64,000 bases of DNA from an uncultured Hyphomicrobiales bacterium (GTDB taxonomy: Bacteria; Pseudomonadota; Alphaproteobacteria; Rhizobiales; Rhizobiaceae). The position numbers and the translations under genes are program-made. Positions 17,425 through 26,820 of the stretch are shown piece by piece (position 1 is the stretch's first letter; each line of letters opens with the position of its first letter). The notes under the pieces were generated by a model. The model worked only from the letters and a program-made list of their open reading frames with translations. It made no database searches and was not told the DNA's origin. The stretch lies in assembly GCA_943908365.1 (NCBI GenBank), contig CALTTH010000003.1, positions 1 through 64,000 on the forward strand. Direction: 5' to 3'.

Positions 17425-17541
17425 ATGATGAAGTGCTTATTTGTAGTTTTGATCCTGACCGCAACGGTGTTTACACCAGCAGAAGCCAAGGCACCTTACA
17501 TGTTTGGCGCCTCGCTGACACATTTGCACTGGGATAAGTAA
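17425..17541 (+). CDS. Small secreted peptide (38 residues)
   Basis: The frame starts with two ATG codons after GGGGAG and encodes a typical signal peptide: a Lys, a hydrophobic core (CLFVVLILTATVF) and an Ala-X-Ala-like site (PAEAKA), then only about 15 mature residues ending in HLHWDK. It ends six bases before the fnrN stop on the opposite strand. The signal-peptide grammar and ribosome site are seen; the gene is otherwise unsupported, and a second frame also crosses this region. Confidence 0.4.
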   Translation: MMKCLFVVLILTATVFTPAEAKAPYMFGASLTHLHWDK

Positions 17542-17547
17542 GGCCCG

Positions 17548-18354
17548 TCAGTCGTTACCGGCGGCGTCGCTCAGCACGTCGAGATCGGGCACGGTGATAT
17601 GCCGGTTGTTTTCGATTTGAATGATGCCCTCTTTTTTCAGCTTGGTCATCTGACGGCTGACGGTCTCGATCGTAAGACCCAGAAAGTCCGCAATATCGGC
17701 GCGTGATAGCGGCAGGTCGAAGCAGGACACGTCACCCTTTTCAGGATCGATGTGCGTGGCGATGAGATGCAGAAAGCTCGCGACCTTCTCCTGCGCGGAC
17801 TTGCGACCGAGCGTCAGCATCCAGTCCCGCGCCTCGTCAAGTTCCTTCAGTGACTGGCCGTGAAGCTTGCGCTCCATGTTCGGCACTTCGCCAATCATCC
17901 GGTCCACCACACGCCGTGGAAACAAGCAGATTTCTACATCGGTGGCGGCTTCGGCGGTCATGCTGCTTTCGGCATTGAAAGGGCGCCCGAGAAAATCGGG
18001 TGCAAACTGCAGGCCGACGATCTGCTGACGACCGTCCGACATCATCTTCGACAACTTGATGACGCCACTGAGAATATTGGCGTAGTAGGGTACGAGCTCG
18101 CCCTGGCCAAGCAGTTCGTTGCCGGTCTCGAATCTCTTGCGGCTGGACTGACGGTTGAGCTCCAGAAGCTGCGCTGGAGTAAGAACACCGCAAAGGCCGC
18201 CATGGCGCGCCTCACAGGAACGGCACACGACGGGCATGTCCGAATTGTGGATAGTTCTCTGCAGCGTGTCCATCGCATCACGTCCAAGTCGAACGGGTCC
18301 GATCGCAGGCGCGATCTCAAATATCCCCGTCAAATCAAGCCCCCCGAAGCCCAT
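17548..18354 (-). CDS. fnrN: Crp/Fnr-family oxygen sensor FnrN
   Basis: The 268-residue regulator has an N-terminal cysteine cluster (Cys44, Cys47, Cys55) and a central Cys143, the four ligands expected for an oxygen-labile [4Fe-4S] cluster; the wider second spacing is as in rhizobial FnrN. A cyclic-nucleotide-like beta barrel (about 65-180) and a C-terminal helix-turn-helix (LSRADIADFLGLTIETVSRQ) follow. It activates microaerobic genes through TTGAT-N4-ATCAA-type boxes. One such box sits between this gene and the divergent hemN, and others precede fixN and fixG, so it probably controls all of these and perhaps itself. An ATG at 18273 is an alternative start giving 241 residues. Confidence 0.93.
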   Translation of the reverse strand: MGFGGLDLTGIFEIAPAIGPVRLGRDAMDTLQRTIHNSDMPVVCRSCEARHGGLCGVLTPAQLLELNRQSSRKRFETGNELLGQGELVPYYANILSGVIKLSKMMSDGRQQIVGLQFAPDFLGRPFNAESSMTAEAATDVEICLFPRRVVDRMIGEVPNMERKLHGQSLKELDEARDWMLTLGRKSAQEKVASFLHLIATHIDPEKGDVSCFDLPLSRADIADFLGLTIETVSRQMTKLKKEGIIQIENNRHITVPDLDVLSDAAGND

Positions 18355-18394
18355 GTCCCCACATCGCTTCTGATACCTTTGTTTATTAGCTAAT

Positions 18395-18408
18395 TTGATC
18401 GAAGTCAA
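18395..18408. promoter_or_regulatory. Anaerobox between fnrN and hemN
   Basis: The sequence TTGATCGAAGTCAA matches the FNR/FixK consensus TTGAT-N4-ATCAA with one mismatch. It lies 41 bases from the fnrN start and 67 from the hemN start, in the shared divergent promoter, so it can serve hemN activation and FnrN autoregulation. Confidence 0.8.
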
Positions 18409-18474
18409 AGTTGCAAACTGTCGCAGCATGTATCCGTAAGTCGCAGAATTGATACATGTCAGGAAGTGAACGCG

Positions 18475-19824
18475 ATGGCTGAGCATTTGTTGAAGAAATA
18501 TTTCGCGGCCGTTCCCCGCTACACGAGTTATCCAACGGCGCCTCACTTCCATCTGGGTATAGGAGCCGGCGAATATTCTTCTTGGCTGCAGGCCCTTGAT
18601 TCGCAGCATCGCCTGTCACTCTATATCCATATTCCTTATTGCGACCGGCTCTGTTGGTTCTGTGCCTGCCACACCAAACACACGCTTCGTTACGAGCCGA
18701 TTGCCGCTTATCTCAAAGCGCTGCACTGCGAAATTCGAGCGGTCGGGCGGCTGGTGTCGAAAGACGTCCGCGTTACCGCCGTGCATTTTGGTGGAGGGTC
18801 GCCAACGATGGTCAGGCCGCAGGACCTGACTACGCTGATGGATGCGCTGCGCTCGACGTTCTCATTTTCGGATACCGCCGAAATCAGCGTCGAGATGGAC
18901 CCGAACGATCTCGATCAGGGGCGCTACGATGCCCTGGCCGCAATCGGCATGACGCGGGCAAGCCTTGGCGTGCAGGATTTTGATCGGAAAGTGCAGAAGA
19001 CAATCAACCGCATACAGACCTTCGAACAGACGCGATCGGTGGTGGAAGCGGTCAGGGCGCGTTGCGTCCATTCCGTGAATTGCGACGTGCTCTATGGCCT
19101 GCCTTATCAAACGCTCGAAACACTGCGCGATACCGTCGAGAAGATCATCTCTTTGGACCCGGATCGAGTAGCTCTGTTTGGATACGCGCATGTGCCGTGG
19201 ATGAAGAAGCACCAGACGATGATCCCGCAAGAGGCGTTGCCGGATGCGATTGCGCGATACAGGCAGATGAAAACCGCAGGCGAAATGCTGTTGCAGGCGG
19301 GTTATGAGGCGGTCGGCATCGATCACTTCGCCAAGCCAGGGGACACACTGGCGAAAGCGATGGAAGAGGGAGAGCTTCGCCGCAACTTCCAGGGCTATAC
19401 CGATGACAGCGCCGACGCCCTGATCGGGCTTGGCGCATCGTCGATTGGCAAGTTGCCGCAAGGCTACGTCCAGAACATGGTGGCGACGGGGGAGTATGAA
19501 CGCATGGCTGAAGCCGATGGTCTCTGCATCGCTCGTGGCATTGCACTTTCTGTCGAAGACCGGGTGAGGGCCTTCGTGATTGAAAGGATCATGTGCGATT
19601 TCTCGCTCGATCTCTCGGCGCTCGCCGCGCTCTTCGGTCCGGCGTCTCTTCCAGCCGTTGAAGAAGCCCAGCAATTTGCAGAAGGTGATCGCGACGGGCT
19701 TGTGCATCTCGAGGCCGGTCGTTTTGCCCTGACGGAAACGGGCAAGCCGTTTGCTCGCAGCATTGCCGCAACTTTCGATACCTATCTCTCCAACGGGCGA
19801 GGTCGTCATTCTCTGGCGGTTTGA
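18475..19824 (+). CDS. hemN: Oxygen-independent coproporphyrinogen III oxidase
   Basis: This 449-residue radical SAM enzyme converts coproporphyrinogen III to protoporphyrinogen IX without oxygen, so heme can be made under microaerobic conditions. The cluster motif C-X3-C-X2-C is Cys56, Cys60, Cys63 (PYCDRLCWFC), followed by FGGGSPT and EVDPN-like SAM-binding motifs and a C-terminal HemN domain. The N-terminal YTSYPTA motif is also typical of HemN. The ATG at 18475 follows AGGAAG. It is divergent from fnrN with an anaerobox between, consistent with FnrN control and with the heme demand of the cbb3 oxidase further along. Confidence 0.94.
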   Translation: MAEHLLKKYFAAVPRYTSYPTAPHFHLGIGAGEYSSWLQALDSQHRLSLYIHIPYCDRLCWFCACHTKHTLRYEPIAAYLKALHCEIRAVGRLVSKDVRVTAVHFGGGSPTMVRPQDLTTLMDALRSTFSFSDTAEISVEMDPNDLDQGRYDALAAIGMTRASLGVQDFDRKVQKTINRIQTFEQTRSVVEAVRARCVHSVNCDVLYGLPYQTLETLRDTVEKIISLDPDRVALFGYAHVPWMKKHQTMIPQEALPDAIARYRQMKTAGEMLLQAGYEAVGIDHFAKPGDTLAKAMEEGELRRNFQGYTDDSADALIGLGASSIGKLPQGYVQNMVATGEYERMAEADGLCIARGIALSVEDRVRAFVIERIMCDFSLDLSALAALFGPASLPAVEEAQQFAEGDRDGLVHLEAGRFALTETGKPFARSIAATFDTYLSNGRGRHSLAV

Positions 19825-19957
19825 GTGTAGGGTGTAGGCAACACACATCGGCCAAAATAGAGCGAAGCATCACGAAAGCATTGGCTTTTTGGTGCAACTT
19901 CCCTATGTGGTGCGTCTGAAGAGACCTTTATAATTAAGAACACAAAGGATTACGGGC

Positions 19958-20236
19958 GTGACAGCTACATTCGATAAGGTTGCCGACATCATCGCTGATA
20001 CCAGCGAAATCGATCGCGAAACCATTACGCCGGAAAGCCATACGATTGACGACCTCGGCATCGACAGCCTCGACTTCCTCGATATCGTTTTCGCCATCGA
20101 CAAGGAATTCGGCATCAAGATCCCGCTCGAGCAGTGGACGCAGGAAGTCAACGAAGGCAAGGTTTCGACCGAAGAATACTTCGTTCTGAAGAACCTCTGC
20201 GCCAAGATTGACGAGTTGAAGGCAGCCAAGGGCTGA
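19958..20236 (+). CDS. acpXL: Acyl carrier protein AcpXL
   Basis: This specialised 92-residue acyl carrier protein carries the very long chain (27-hydroxyoctacosanoate-type) fatty acid that LpxXL transfers to lipid A in rhizobia and relatives. The phosphopantetheine site is Ser37 in [11 protein letters not shown]. It is acidic and helical like other ACPs but longer at the C-terminus. The start is GTG with AAAGGA upstream. It is the first gene of the acpXL-lpxXL operon. Confidence 0.95.
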   Translation: MTATFDKVADIIADTSEIDRETITPESHTIDDLGIDSLDFLDIVFAIDKEFGIKIPLEQWTQEVNEGKVSTEEYFVLKNLCAKIDELKAAKG

Positions 20237-20385
20237 TCTTTTCGTTCCGCTTCTGCGGGTTCCAGCAAAATGGGACCTGCATGCTGCTTTTTGACAGAGC
20301 TCGATCTTCAGGACTTGCCTGAGGACGTTTGCCCATCTGACGCTGTCTTGGGGCGAAACAGCCTGGCCTATTTCACGGACAAGAT

Positions 20386-20865
20386 ATGCTTCTCGAATAT
20401 TTCCAGATGGTGGACCGAATCGAGTCTATCGACAGATCAGCCCGCACCTTGAAGGCGCGATCGGTCGTGCCGGACAAGAGCCCGGTTTTCGAGGGGCATT
20501 TTCCCGGTATGCCGCTGGTTCCAGGCGTGCTGTTGATCGAAACCATGGCGCAGACGTCCGGGATGCTGGTTCTCGCCATGACGGATTTTGCCGCCATGCC
20601 ATTCCTGATGTCGGTCGACAGTGCCAAGATGCGGACCTTTGTCGAGCCAAATGCCGTGCTCGATATCGAGGCCTATCTCGAGCATGATGGATCGGGCTTT
20701 GCCGTCACCAAGGCGAAGATTACCTCAGGCGGCAAGAAGGTCTGCGACGCGCAGCTGAAGCTTCGCACCATGCCTTTCTCTGAAATTCCGCTTGCGCCGA
20801 TCGTCAAGAAGCGCGCCGAGGAAATAGGCCTTATGGCGGCGATCGCTGCCGATACCTCCGCCTGA
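20386..20865 (+). CDS. fabZXL: 3-hydroxyacyl-[ACP] dehydratase, FabZ family (VLCFA operon)
   Basis: The 159-residue hot-dog-fold dehydratase has the FabZ signature GHFPGMPLVPGVLLIETMAQ, with catalytic His38 and Glu52. It performs the dehydration step during elongation of acyl-AcpXL. It is the second gene of the operon, 149 bases after acpXL. Its position between acpXL and two ketosynthase genes separates it from the housekeeping fabZ. Confidence 0.92.
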   Translation: MLLEYFQMVDRIESIDRSARTLKARSVVPDKSPVFEGHFPGMPLVPGVLLIETMAQTSGMLVLAMTDFAAMPFLMSVDSAKMRTFVEPNAVLDIEAYLEHDGSGFAVTKAKITSGGKKVCDAQLKLRTMPFSEIPLAPIVKKRAEEIGLMAAIAADTSA

Positions 20866-21047
20866 TCGAAAAAGCGCTATCTTCGCGTTCAAAATGCTGA
20901 AAAGTCATGCGGTGCGGAAGGTCCGATAGGCTTTCGCCATTGCAAAGCCGCATCGCGCGCATTATTCCGCATGGCAAGTGCGGCGTCCCTGCCGTTTTTG
21001 AGAGCTGGCCCGGGACTGCGTTCCGAAAAAGCGACGAAGGATCACGG

Positions 21048-22244
21048 ATGATGAAGTCTGACAATGATGTGGTGATTACCGGGGTCGGTATCGTGACCTG
21101 TCATGGTGTCGGTAAGGATGCCCATATTGCGCTGCTTTCCAGCGCCACGACGCCAGAGGCGATCGTCGAGACGGAAAAATTTGCGCCTTATCCCATCCAT
21201 CCGCTGCCGGAGATTGACTGGTCTGCGCAAATCGGTCGCAAGGATCAGCGCCAGATGGAAAACTGGCAGCGCCTCGGCGTGTTTGCAGCCGGTCTTGCGC
21301 TGGACGATGCCGGTTTGAAAGAAGAAGCGGAAGCCTGTGGGACGATGGACATGATCGTTGCTGCCGGTGGTGGCGAACGCGACATCAATGTCGATACGCT
21401 GATTGTAGACGAAGGCCTAAAGCGCAACGACCGCGAAGTGATGCTCAATGAAAAGCTGACGACGGAGCTTCGCCCGACGCTGTTTCTTGCCCAGCTTTCC
21501 AACCTGATGGCTGGCAATATTTCGATCGTGCATAAGGTTACCGGCTCCTCACGCACCTTCATGGGTGAAGAAGGTGCCGGTATCTCGGCTGTCGAGACCG
21601 CATTTTATCGTATTCGCTCAGGCGAATCGAGCCATGCCCTCGTGGGCGGTGCATTTGCGGCCGAACGTCCGGACATGACGCTGCTTTTCGAAGCCGTTGG
21701 CGCGCATGCTCAAGGTGGCTGGCAGCCGCTTTGGTCGCGCACGCAAGGCGAGGGCGGCGGCATGATCACCGGATCCGTCGGCGCCTTCCTCGTGCTGGAA
21801 TCGCGCAAGCGCGCCGAAGCGCGTGGCGCGAAGATTTACGCGCGTATCGACGCGATCGAAGGCGATCGTGGCAACCGCGACGATGGCAAGCTTGAGGCGC
21901 GTCTCGAACGCCTCCTCGCGCCTGCCAAGGACGCGGTTGAAACCGTCGTCTTCTCCGGTGCCAGCGGTTATGACGGCTTGACGTCCCGCGAAAAGGACAT
22001 TCTCGAAAAGACCTTGCCACATGCTGCAATTCGCGGCTTTGGCGGTGTTACCGGTCATGGACTTGAAGCGCAGTTTCCGCTGGGTCTTGCGCTTGCAGCC
22101 CTTGTGCTTGAAAGCGGTGCGATGGTTCCGACCTTTGACAGCGCTGTCGAAAAGCCGATGGCGGCTGCCGCGACGGAAGCGGTCGTGACAACGGTTGGCC
22201 ATGTGCGCGGCGAAGGTGTCGCCGTTCTTTCCAAAGACGCTTGA
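21048..22244 (+). CDS. fabF2XL: Beta-ketoacyl-ACP synthase homolog lacking the catalytic cysteine
   Basis: The 398-residue protein has the thiolase fold of KAS II enzymes, starting with DVVITGVGIVTCHGVG. At the place of the nucleophilic Cys it has Glu175 (in FMGEEGAG), and the NAHGTST histidine loop is replaced by SGASGYDG, so it cannot be a normal condensing enzyme. A late TGHGLEAQF segment keeps a His. The layout recalls the chain-length-factor subunits that pair with active ketosynthases. It is followed 12 bases later by an intact KAS gene. The ATG at 21048 follows AAGGA. The gene name follows the order known from rhizobial clusters. Confidence 0.85.
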   Translation: MMKSDNDVVITGVGIVTCHGVGKDAHIALLSSATTPEAIVETEKFAPYPIHPLPEIDWSAQIGRKDQRQMENWQRLGVFAAGLALDDAGLKEEAEACGTMDMIVAAGGGERDINVDTLIVDEGLKRNDREVMLNEKLTTELRPTLFLAQLSNLMAGNISIVHKVTGSSRTFMGEEGAGISAVETAFYRIRSGESSHALVGGAFAAERPDMTLLFEAVGAHAQGGWQPLWSRTQGEGGGMITGSVGAFLVLESRKRAEARGAKIYARIDAIEGDRGNRDDGKLEARLERLLAPAKDAVETVVFSGASGYDGLTSREKDILEKTLPHAAIRGFGGVTGHGLEAQFPLGLALAALVLESGAMVPTFDSAVEKPMAAAATEAVVTTVGHVRGEGVAVLSKDA

Positions 22245-22256
22245 GGAGTTCAGACC

Positions 22257-23543
22257 ATGGCATCCAGCAATTTCAAGGATCACCTTGGACGGCCCATCGT
22301 TGCCGTCACCGGTATGGGCATCATCACCTCCTTGGGGCAGGGGCTCTCGGATAACTGGGCGGCTTTGACCTCCGGCAAATCCGGCATCCACAAGATCACC
22401 CGCTTCCCGACCGACAATCTCTCCACGAAGATTTGCGGCACGGTCGATTTCATCGATATTCCGGTTCCGAACTCCGTCGAGCGCTCCTTTGCGTTCGCGC
22501 GCGAAACCACGATCGAAGCTTTAGCTCAAGCAGGACTATCCGGCGATTTCAACGGTCCGCTGTTTCTCGCTGCGCCGCCGATCGAACCGGAATGGAGCGC
22601 CCGCTTCGAGCTTGCCGATCGGTCTCCACCTGCTGCGAAGCCGGGCGACGCCTATGATCGCTTCATGTCCGCTCTTCGTCAGCGCCCCGATCCAGCCTTT
22701 CAGGAGGCCGCGCTCTTTGGTGCAATCTCGGAGCGTCTATCCGATCAGTTCGGTACACGCGGCCTCCCGGTTACGCTTTCGACGGCCTGCGCTTCGGGTG
22801 CGACGGCCATCCAACTCGGTGTTGAAGCCATCCGCCAGGGCCGCACCGATCGCGCGCTAACCGTTGCGACGGACGGATCCGTCAGCGCCGAAGCGCTGAT
22901 CCGCTTTTCGCTTCTGTCTGCTTTGTCCACACAGAACGATCCACCGGAAAAGGCGTCCAAGCCGTTCAGCAAGGACCGCGATGGCTTCGTGATTGCAGAA
23001 GGTGCGGCGACCCTGGTTCTGGAATCGCTGGAAGCAGCGGTTGCCCGTGGTGCAAAGGTGCTCGGCATTATCAAGGGCGCAGGCGAAAAGGCAGACAGCT
23101 TCCACCGTACGCGCTCGTCGCCCGATGGCGGCCCGGCAATTGCCACCATCCGCGCAGCGCTTGCCGATGCTGGCTTCTCCGAAAGCGATATAGGCTACGT
23201 CAACGCACATGGCACGTCCACGCCGGAAAATGACAAGATGGAATACAGCTCCATGCTTGCGGTCTTCGGTGAAGGTCTGAAGGCGATCCCGGTCTCTTCC
23301 AACAAGTCGATGATCGGCCATACGCTGACAGCAGCAGGTGCAGTCGAAGCCGTTTTCTCATTGCAGACGATGCTGACTGGCACCCTTCCGCCCACGATAA
23401 ACTACACCAATCCCGATCCGACCATCGCGCTGGATGTCGTGCCGAATGTGAAGCGTGATGCTCAGGTCAGCGCCGTGCTGTCGAACTCCTTCGGCTTTGG
23501 TGGCCAGAACGCAAGCCTTGTCATGACGCGGGAACCGGCTTAA
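22257..23543 (+). CDS. fabF1XL: Beta-ketoacyl-ACP synthase II (active partner, VLCFA operon)
   Basis: This 428-residue condensing enzyme keeps the full Cys-His-His triad: Cys178 in STACASGA, His in YVNAHGTSTPEND and His in NKSMIGHTLTAAGA, with the glycine-rich SFGFGGQNAS tail. It elongates acyl chains on AcpXL. The KAS-like gene upstream lacks the active site, so the two products may form a heterodimer, as in polyketide KS-alpha/KS-beta pairs; that is inference. A hairpin (23530-23552) spans the stop codon. Confidence 0.93.
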   Translation: MASSNFKDHLGRPIVAVTGMGIITSLGQGLSDNWAALTSGKSGIHKITRFPTDNLSTKICGTVDFIDIPVPNSVERSFAFARETTIEALAQAGLSGDFNGPLFLAAPPIEPEWSARFELADRSPPAAKPGDAYDRFMSALRQRPDPAFQEAALFGAISERLSDQFGTRGLPVTLSTACASGATAIQLGVEAIRQGRTDRALTVATDGSVSAEALIRFSLLSALSTQNDPPEKASKPFSKDRDGFVIAEGAATLVLESLEAAVARGAKVLGIIKGAGEKADSFHRTRSSPDGGPAIATIRAALADAGFSESDIGYVNAHGTSTPENDKMEYSSMLAVFGEGLKAIPVSSNKSMIGHTLTAAGAVEAVFSLQTMLTGTLPPTINYTNPDPTIALDVVPNVKRDAQVSAVLSNSFGFGGQNASLVMTREPA

Positions 23544-23680
23544 GCGGTTCCCGAACGCATCTGTCCGGAAGCGGGCGATGTCTATTTGGGTGAAGGAGAG
23601 CCGTTTTCGCGTGTCCCAGTTGGATGAGCGGCGCTCTCAATCGAAAACGCTTTAACGCCTTCGGGCGAAGGACTTCTATT

Positions 23681-24709
23681 ATGCGCGCTCTTCAACTCGT
23701 CGACGACCGTAAGCTCGAGAAAGTGGATCTGCCGGAGCCGGAAGCGCCGGCACCGGGTGAGGTCACGCTGCGCGTAAAAGCCGTTGCGCTGAACCACATC
23801 GACGTTTGGGGCTGGCGCGGCATGGCCTTTGCCAAGCGCAAGATGCCCTTGACGATTGGTGCCGAAGCCTCGGGCGTGGTGGAAGCCATCGGTCCTGGTG
23901 TTTCCAACGTTCTTCCCGGTCAGCTTGTCTCCATTTACGGCGCGCGCATCTGTGGTCGTTGCCACCACTGTGTCGCCGGTCGAGACAACCTTTGTGAGAA
24001 TGTCGGCGGCGTTCACGGTTTCCATCTGGATGGCTTCGCGCAGGAGAAGATCAACATTCCGGCCCGCCAGCTGGTGCTGGCTCCGCCCGGCGTCGATGCC
24101 GTGGCGGCCGCCCTCGCACCTGTGACCTTCGGTACCGTCGAACACATGCTTTTCGACAATGCCAAACTTCAGCCCGGTGAAACGATCCTCGTCCATGCCG
24201 GCGGTTCCGGTATTGGCTCAGCCGCCATTCAGCTGGCGAAGAAGATGGGCTGCACGGTCATCACCACGGTCGGTTCGGACGACAAGATCGAACGCGCCAA
24301 GGCGTTGGGTGCCGATCACGTCATCAACTACCGCGTGGACCGCTTCGAGGGCGTTGTGCGCAAGATTACCAAGAAGAAGGGCGTCGATGTCGTTTTCGAG
24401 CATGTCGGCAAGGATACCTGGGCAGGTTCCATGTTCTCGCTGAAGCGCGGCGGTCGTCTCGTCACCTGCGGCTCGACCTCCGGTGTCTCGACCGAAATCA
24501 ACCTGATGATGCTTTTCCAGCAGCAGCTCAAGTTGCTCGGCTCTTTTGGCTGCCGCATGCAGAACATGGCCGATGCCATGCAGAAAATGGCGCGCGGTCT
24601 TGTACACCCGGTGATCGATACCGAAGTAACCTTCGACGATATCGACAAGGCTCTGGAACGCATGGAGACCCGTCAGGTCTTCGGTAAGATCGTTCTGCGG
24701 ATGGATTGA
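23681..24709 (+). CDS. adh2XL: Zinc-type alcohol dehydrogenase/quinone reductase-like protein
   Basis: The 342-residue MDR-family protein has an N-terminal GroES-like domain with a structural zinc site (CGRCHHCVAGRDNLC) and a Rossmann fold with the NADP motif HAGGSGIGSAAIQ near residue 175. In rhizobial acpXL clusters a gene of this family sits at this place and is thought to act in VLCFA synthesis, perhaps as an enoyl reductase. The ATG at 23681 follows GAAGGA; an upstream in-frame ATG lacks family support. The stop lies three bases before lpxXL. Confidence 0.88.
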   Translation: MRALQLVDDRKLEKVDLPEPEAPAPGEVTLRVKAVALNHIDVWGWRGMAFAKRKMPLTIGAEASGVVEAIGPGVSNVLPGQLVSIYGARICGRCHHCVAGRDNLCENVGGVHGFHLDGFAQEKINIPARQLVLAPPGVDAVAAALAPVTFGTVEHMLFDNAKLQPGETILVHAGGSGIGSAAIQLAKKMGCTVITTVGSDDKIERAKALGADHVINYRVDRFEGVVRKITKKKGVDVVFEHVGKDTWAGSMFSLKRGGRLVTCGSTSGVSTEINLMMLFQQQLKLLGSFGCRMQNMADAMQKMARGLVHPVIDTEVTFDDIDKALERMETRQVFGKIVLRMD

Positions 24710-24712
24710 TCA

Positions 24713-25654
24713 GTGAAGCTTTTGATTACGCGCATTGTTCTGGCGCTTGAGAACTTTCGCCAGTGGCTGAACGCGACCATTGCGTTCGGCTTTCTGAACA
24801 TGCTGAAATTGTTGCCGGCCGATCCAGCAATTCACTTCGCAGATCGCCTCGCGCGTAAACTCGGACCCAAGACACCGCGTCATAAGCTGATGCTCTTCAA
24901 CCTCGCTCGCGCCTATCCGGAAAAAACCGAAGACGAGCGTCTGGAGATTGCGCTCGACAGCTGGGGGAACATGGGGCGTCTCGCCGCCGAATATGTTTTC
25001 CTCGACCGCCTGTTCGATTACGACCCGGAGCAGACGAAGCCCGGTCGCATCGAAGTCGTCGGCATCGACAACTTTCTGGAGCTGCGCGACAATCCGCGTC
25101 CATTCATCGTCTTTACGGCCCATACCGGAAACTTCGAGCTTCTGCCTGTGGCGGGATCCGCTTTCGGCCTAGATGTGACGGTGCTGTTCCGCCCACCGAA
25201 CAATCCTTACGTGGCAGAGAAGATCTATAATTTCCGCAAGGAGCGCATGGGCAAGCTCGTTCCCTCGCATGCGGGCTCGTCTTTAGCGCTTGCGCGACAG
25301 TTGGAGCGTGGTGCGGGCGTCGGCGTGCTTGTCGATCAGAAGTTCCGTAAGGGTCTCCTCACCAAGTTTTTCGGACATAATGTCCAGACTAATCCTCTGC
25401 TTGCCAAGCTAGTGCGCCAATTTGGCTGCGACGTCTATCCGGCAAGATGTATCCGACTTCCTGACAATCGCTACCGTCTGGAAATCGAACCCAAGGTCGA
25501 GATACCGCTCAACGACAAAGGCAGTGTCGATATCCAAAAGACCGCACAGCTTTTGAACGACAAGGTCGAGAGCTGGGTGCGCGAGTATCCCGGTCAGTGG
25601 CTTTGGTACCACGACCGTTGGCATATCAAGGACCAGGTCAAGACAGACGGTTGA
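24713..25654 (+). CDS. lpxXL: Lipid A very-long-chain acyltransferase LpxXL
   Basis: The 313-residue protein belongs to the LpxL/HtrB lysophospholipid acyltransferase family, with an N-terminal membrane anchor and the HX4(D/E) catalytic motif His137-Glu142 (FTAHTGNFE), plus VGVLVDQKF and YPGQWLWYHDRW motifs. LpxXL moves the long hydroxylated fatty acid from AcpXL to lipid A at the inner membrane, which strengthens the outer membrane. It starts with GTG right after the dehydrogenase stop and ends the operon that begins with acpXL. Confidence 0.95.
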   Translation: MKLLITRIVLALENFRQWLNATIAFGFLNMLKLLPADPAIHFADRLARKLGPKTPRHKLMLFNLARAYPEKTEDERLEIALDSWGNMGRLAAEYVFLDRLFDYDPEQTKPGRIEVVGIDNFLELRDNPRPFIVFTAHTGNFELLPVAGSAFGLDVTVLFRPPNNPYVAEKIYNFRKERMGKLVPSHAGSSLALARQLERGAGVGVLVDQKFRKGLLTKFFGHNVQTNPLLAKLVRQFGCDVYPARCIRLPDNRYRLEIEPKVEIPLNDKGSVDIQKTAQLLNDKVESWVREYPGQWLWYHDRWHIKDQVKTDG

Positions 25655-25958
25655 AGACTATACGATACATTTTAACAACGTTGATCGATCGGTGGGGTAT
25701 TATTAAACCACACAATATCGGCCGGTTGACGTAATGCGATGATTTAGTCGGCGTGTCGCGAGACAATACCGTGCTTGTTCTTCCTTACTATTTCTCGGAT
25801 TTGTAATAACATAGCCGATTGTGATATGGGTGAATGTGCTGGTGTGGTGATCTTGCAACTCCTTACATCATGCTTTACGGGCACATTGTGCAGATAGTCG
25901 CGCGTGCGCCCGGGGAGGATTGGGCAACTGGAATGCCTGCGTCTCGGGAGTGTTTGGG
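25655..25958. other. Intergenic region upstream of the PAS genes
   Basis: About 300 bases, more A+T-rich than the neighbours, with no credible ORF, no anaerobox and no strong hairpin. It probably holds the promoter of the PAS gene pair. Confidence 0.4.
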
Positions 25959-26651
25959 TTGAAAAGAAAAATCGAATTGTTCTGGCAGAACTATGCGGAA
26001 CTGAAAAGCGCAGTCATTCGCAATGAAGCGCCCAAGGTTGCAGCTCTTGATAAAGAGCTCGAAACTCTGCTCGATAGTATCATCGGCAGAAAGAACGCTT
26101 CGTCGTCGGAAATTCTCGAACAGTTTCGTTTCGCCATAGACCTCCTGAACGAGGAAGCTGAGGACGTCGGCTGTGTCCAGCGAAACGCAGATGTCCTGCG
26201 CAAGCTTGTCGATCGCTATATCGGCGCTGGGCTGCCACGCGACGGCAGCACTCCGGATGGCGGGGATGCGCTGTGGGGGCCCTATATCATTCTGGATGAA
26301 GACCGGTTGGAAGACCTGGACGATCGCGTCGTCGTCGTGTCTCCCGGTTACCGCATCAACTATACCAACTCCGCAAATGCCGCATCGCTCCACTCGGATC
26401 GCAGTGAGATCATCGGCAAGCATATTGCTGAGTTTGTCGGCATCCATCACTTCCAGCAGGCATTTCGTGCGAAACTCGACGCGTGCTTCAAGGGGGAGGC
26501 TGAGAAGTATACCTATGCCGAGGACGCCCTTGGGCATACGGTGGTCAAATCTTTCGAGATGTCGCCGTGCTATTCGCCCTCCTACAAACTCGTTGGCGCT
26601 ATCGTGGTGGTCAAGGAGTTGGAAGATCGTCGCACACGCGTGGTTGCGTAG
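25959..26651 (+). CDS. PAS-domain protein with N-terminal helical domain (first of tandem pair)
   Basis: The product has a helical N-terminal domain (about 1-80) and a PAS-like C-terminal domain (about 105-225, starting LEDLDDRVVVVSPGYRINYTN). It has no kinase, GGDEF or DNA-binding output domain, so it may act as a stand-alone sensor. I chose the TTG at 25959 because GGGAG lies nine bases upstream and because the resulting N-terminus lines up residue by residue with the ATG start of the downstream paralogue. An upstream TTG at 25920 would sit directly on a ribosome site without spacing. It is followed 169 bases later by the paralogue. Confidence 0.7.
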   Translation: MKRKIELFWQNYAELKSAVIRNEAPKVAALDKELETLLDSIIGRKNASSSEILEQFRFAIDLLNEEAEDVGCVQRNADVLRKLVDRYIGAGLPRDGSTPDGGDALWGPYIILDEDRLEDLDDRVVVVSPGYRINYTNSANAASLHSDRSEIIGKHIAEFVGIHHFQQAFRAKLDACFKGEAEKYTYAEDALGHTVVKSFEMSPCYSPSYKLVGAIVVVKELEDRRTRVVA

Positions 26652-26820
26652 TACGCAAAATGTGCCTCGAATGCCGCATTGCAGTCCCCATTGCGCTTTT
26701 TATCGCGGCACTACTATAAATCGTATATTGACGGCGGCGAAACGCTCGGTACTGGTGTACCGTGGTTGTACGGCCTGAGTTTGGCCGGGGGATAGTTCCG
26801 GTTTTTCGGAGTAAGCGTGG

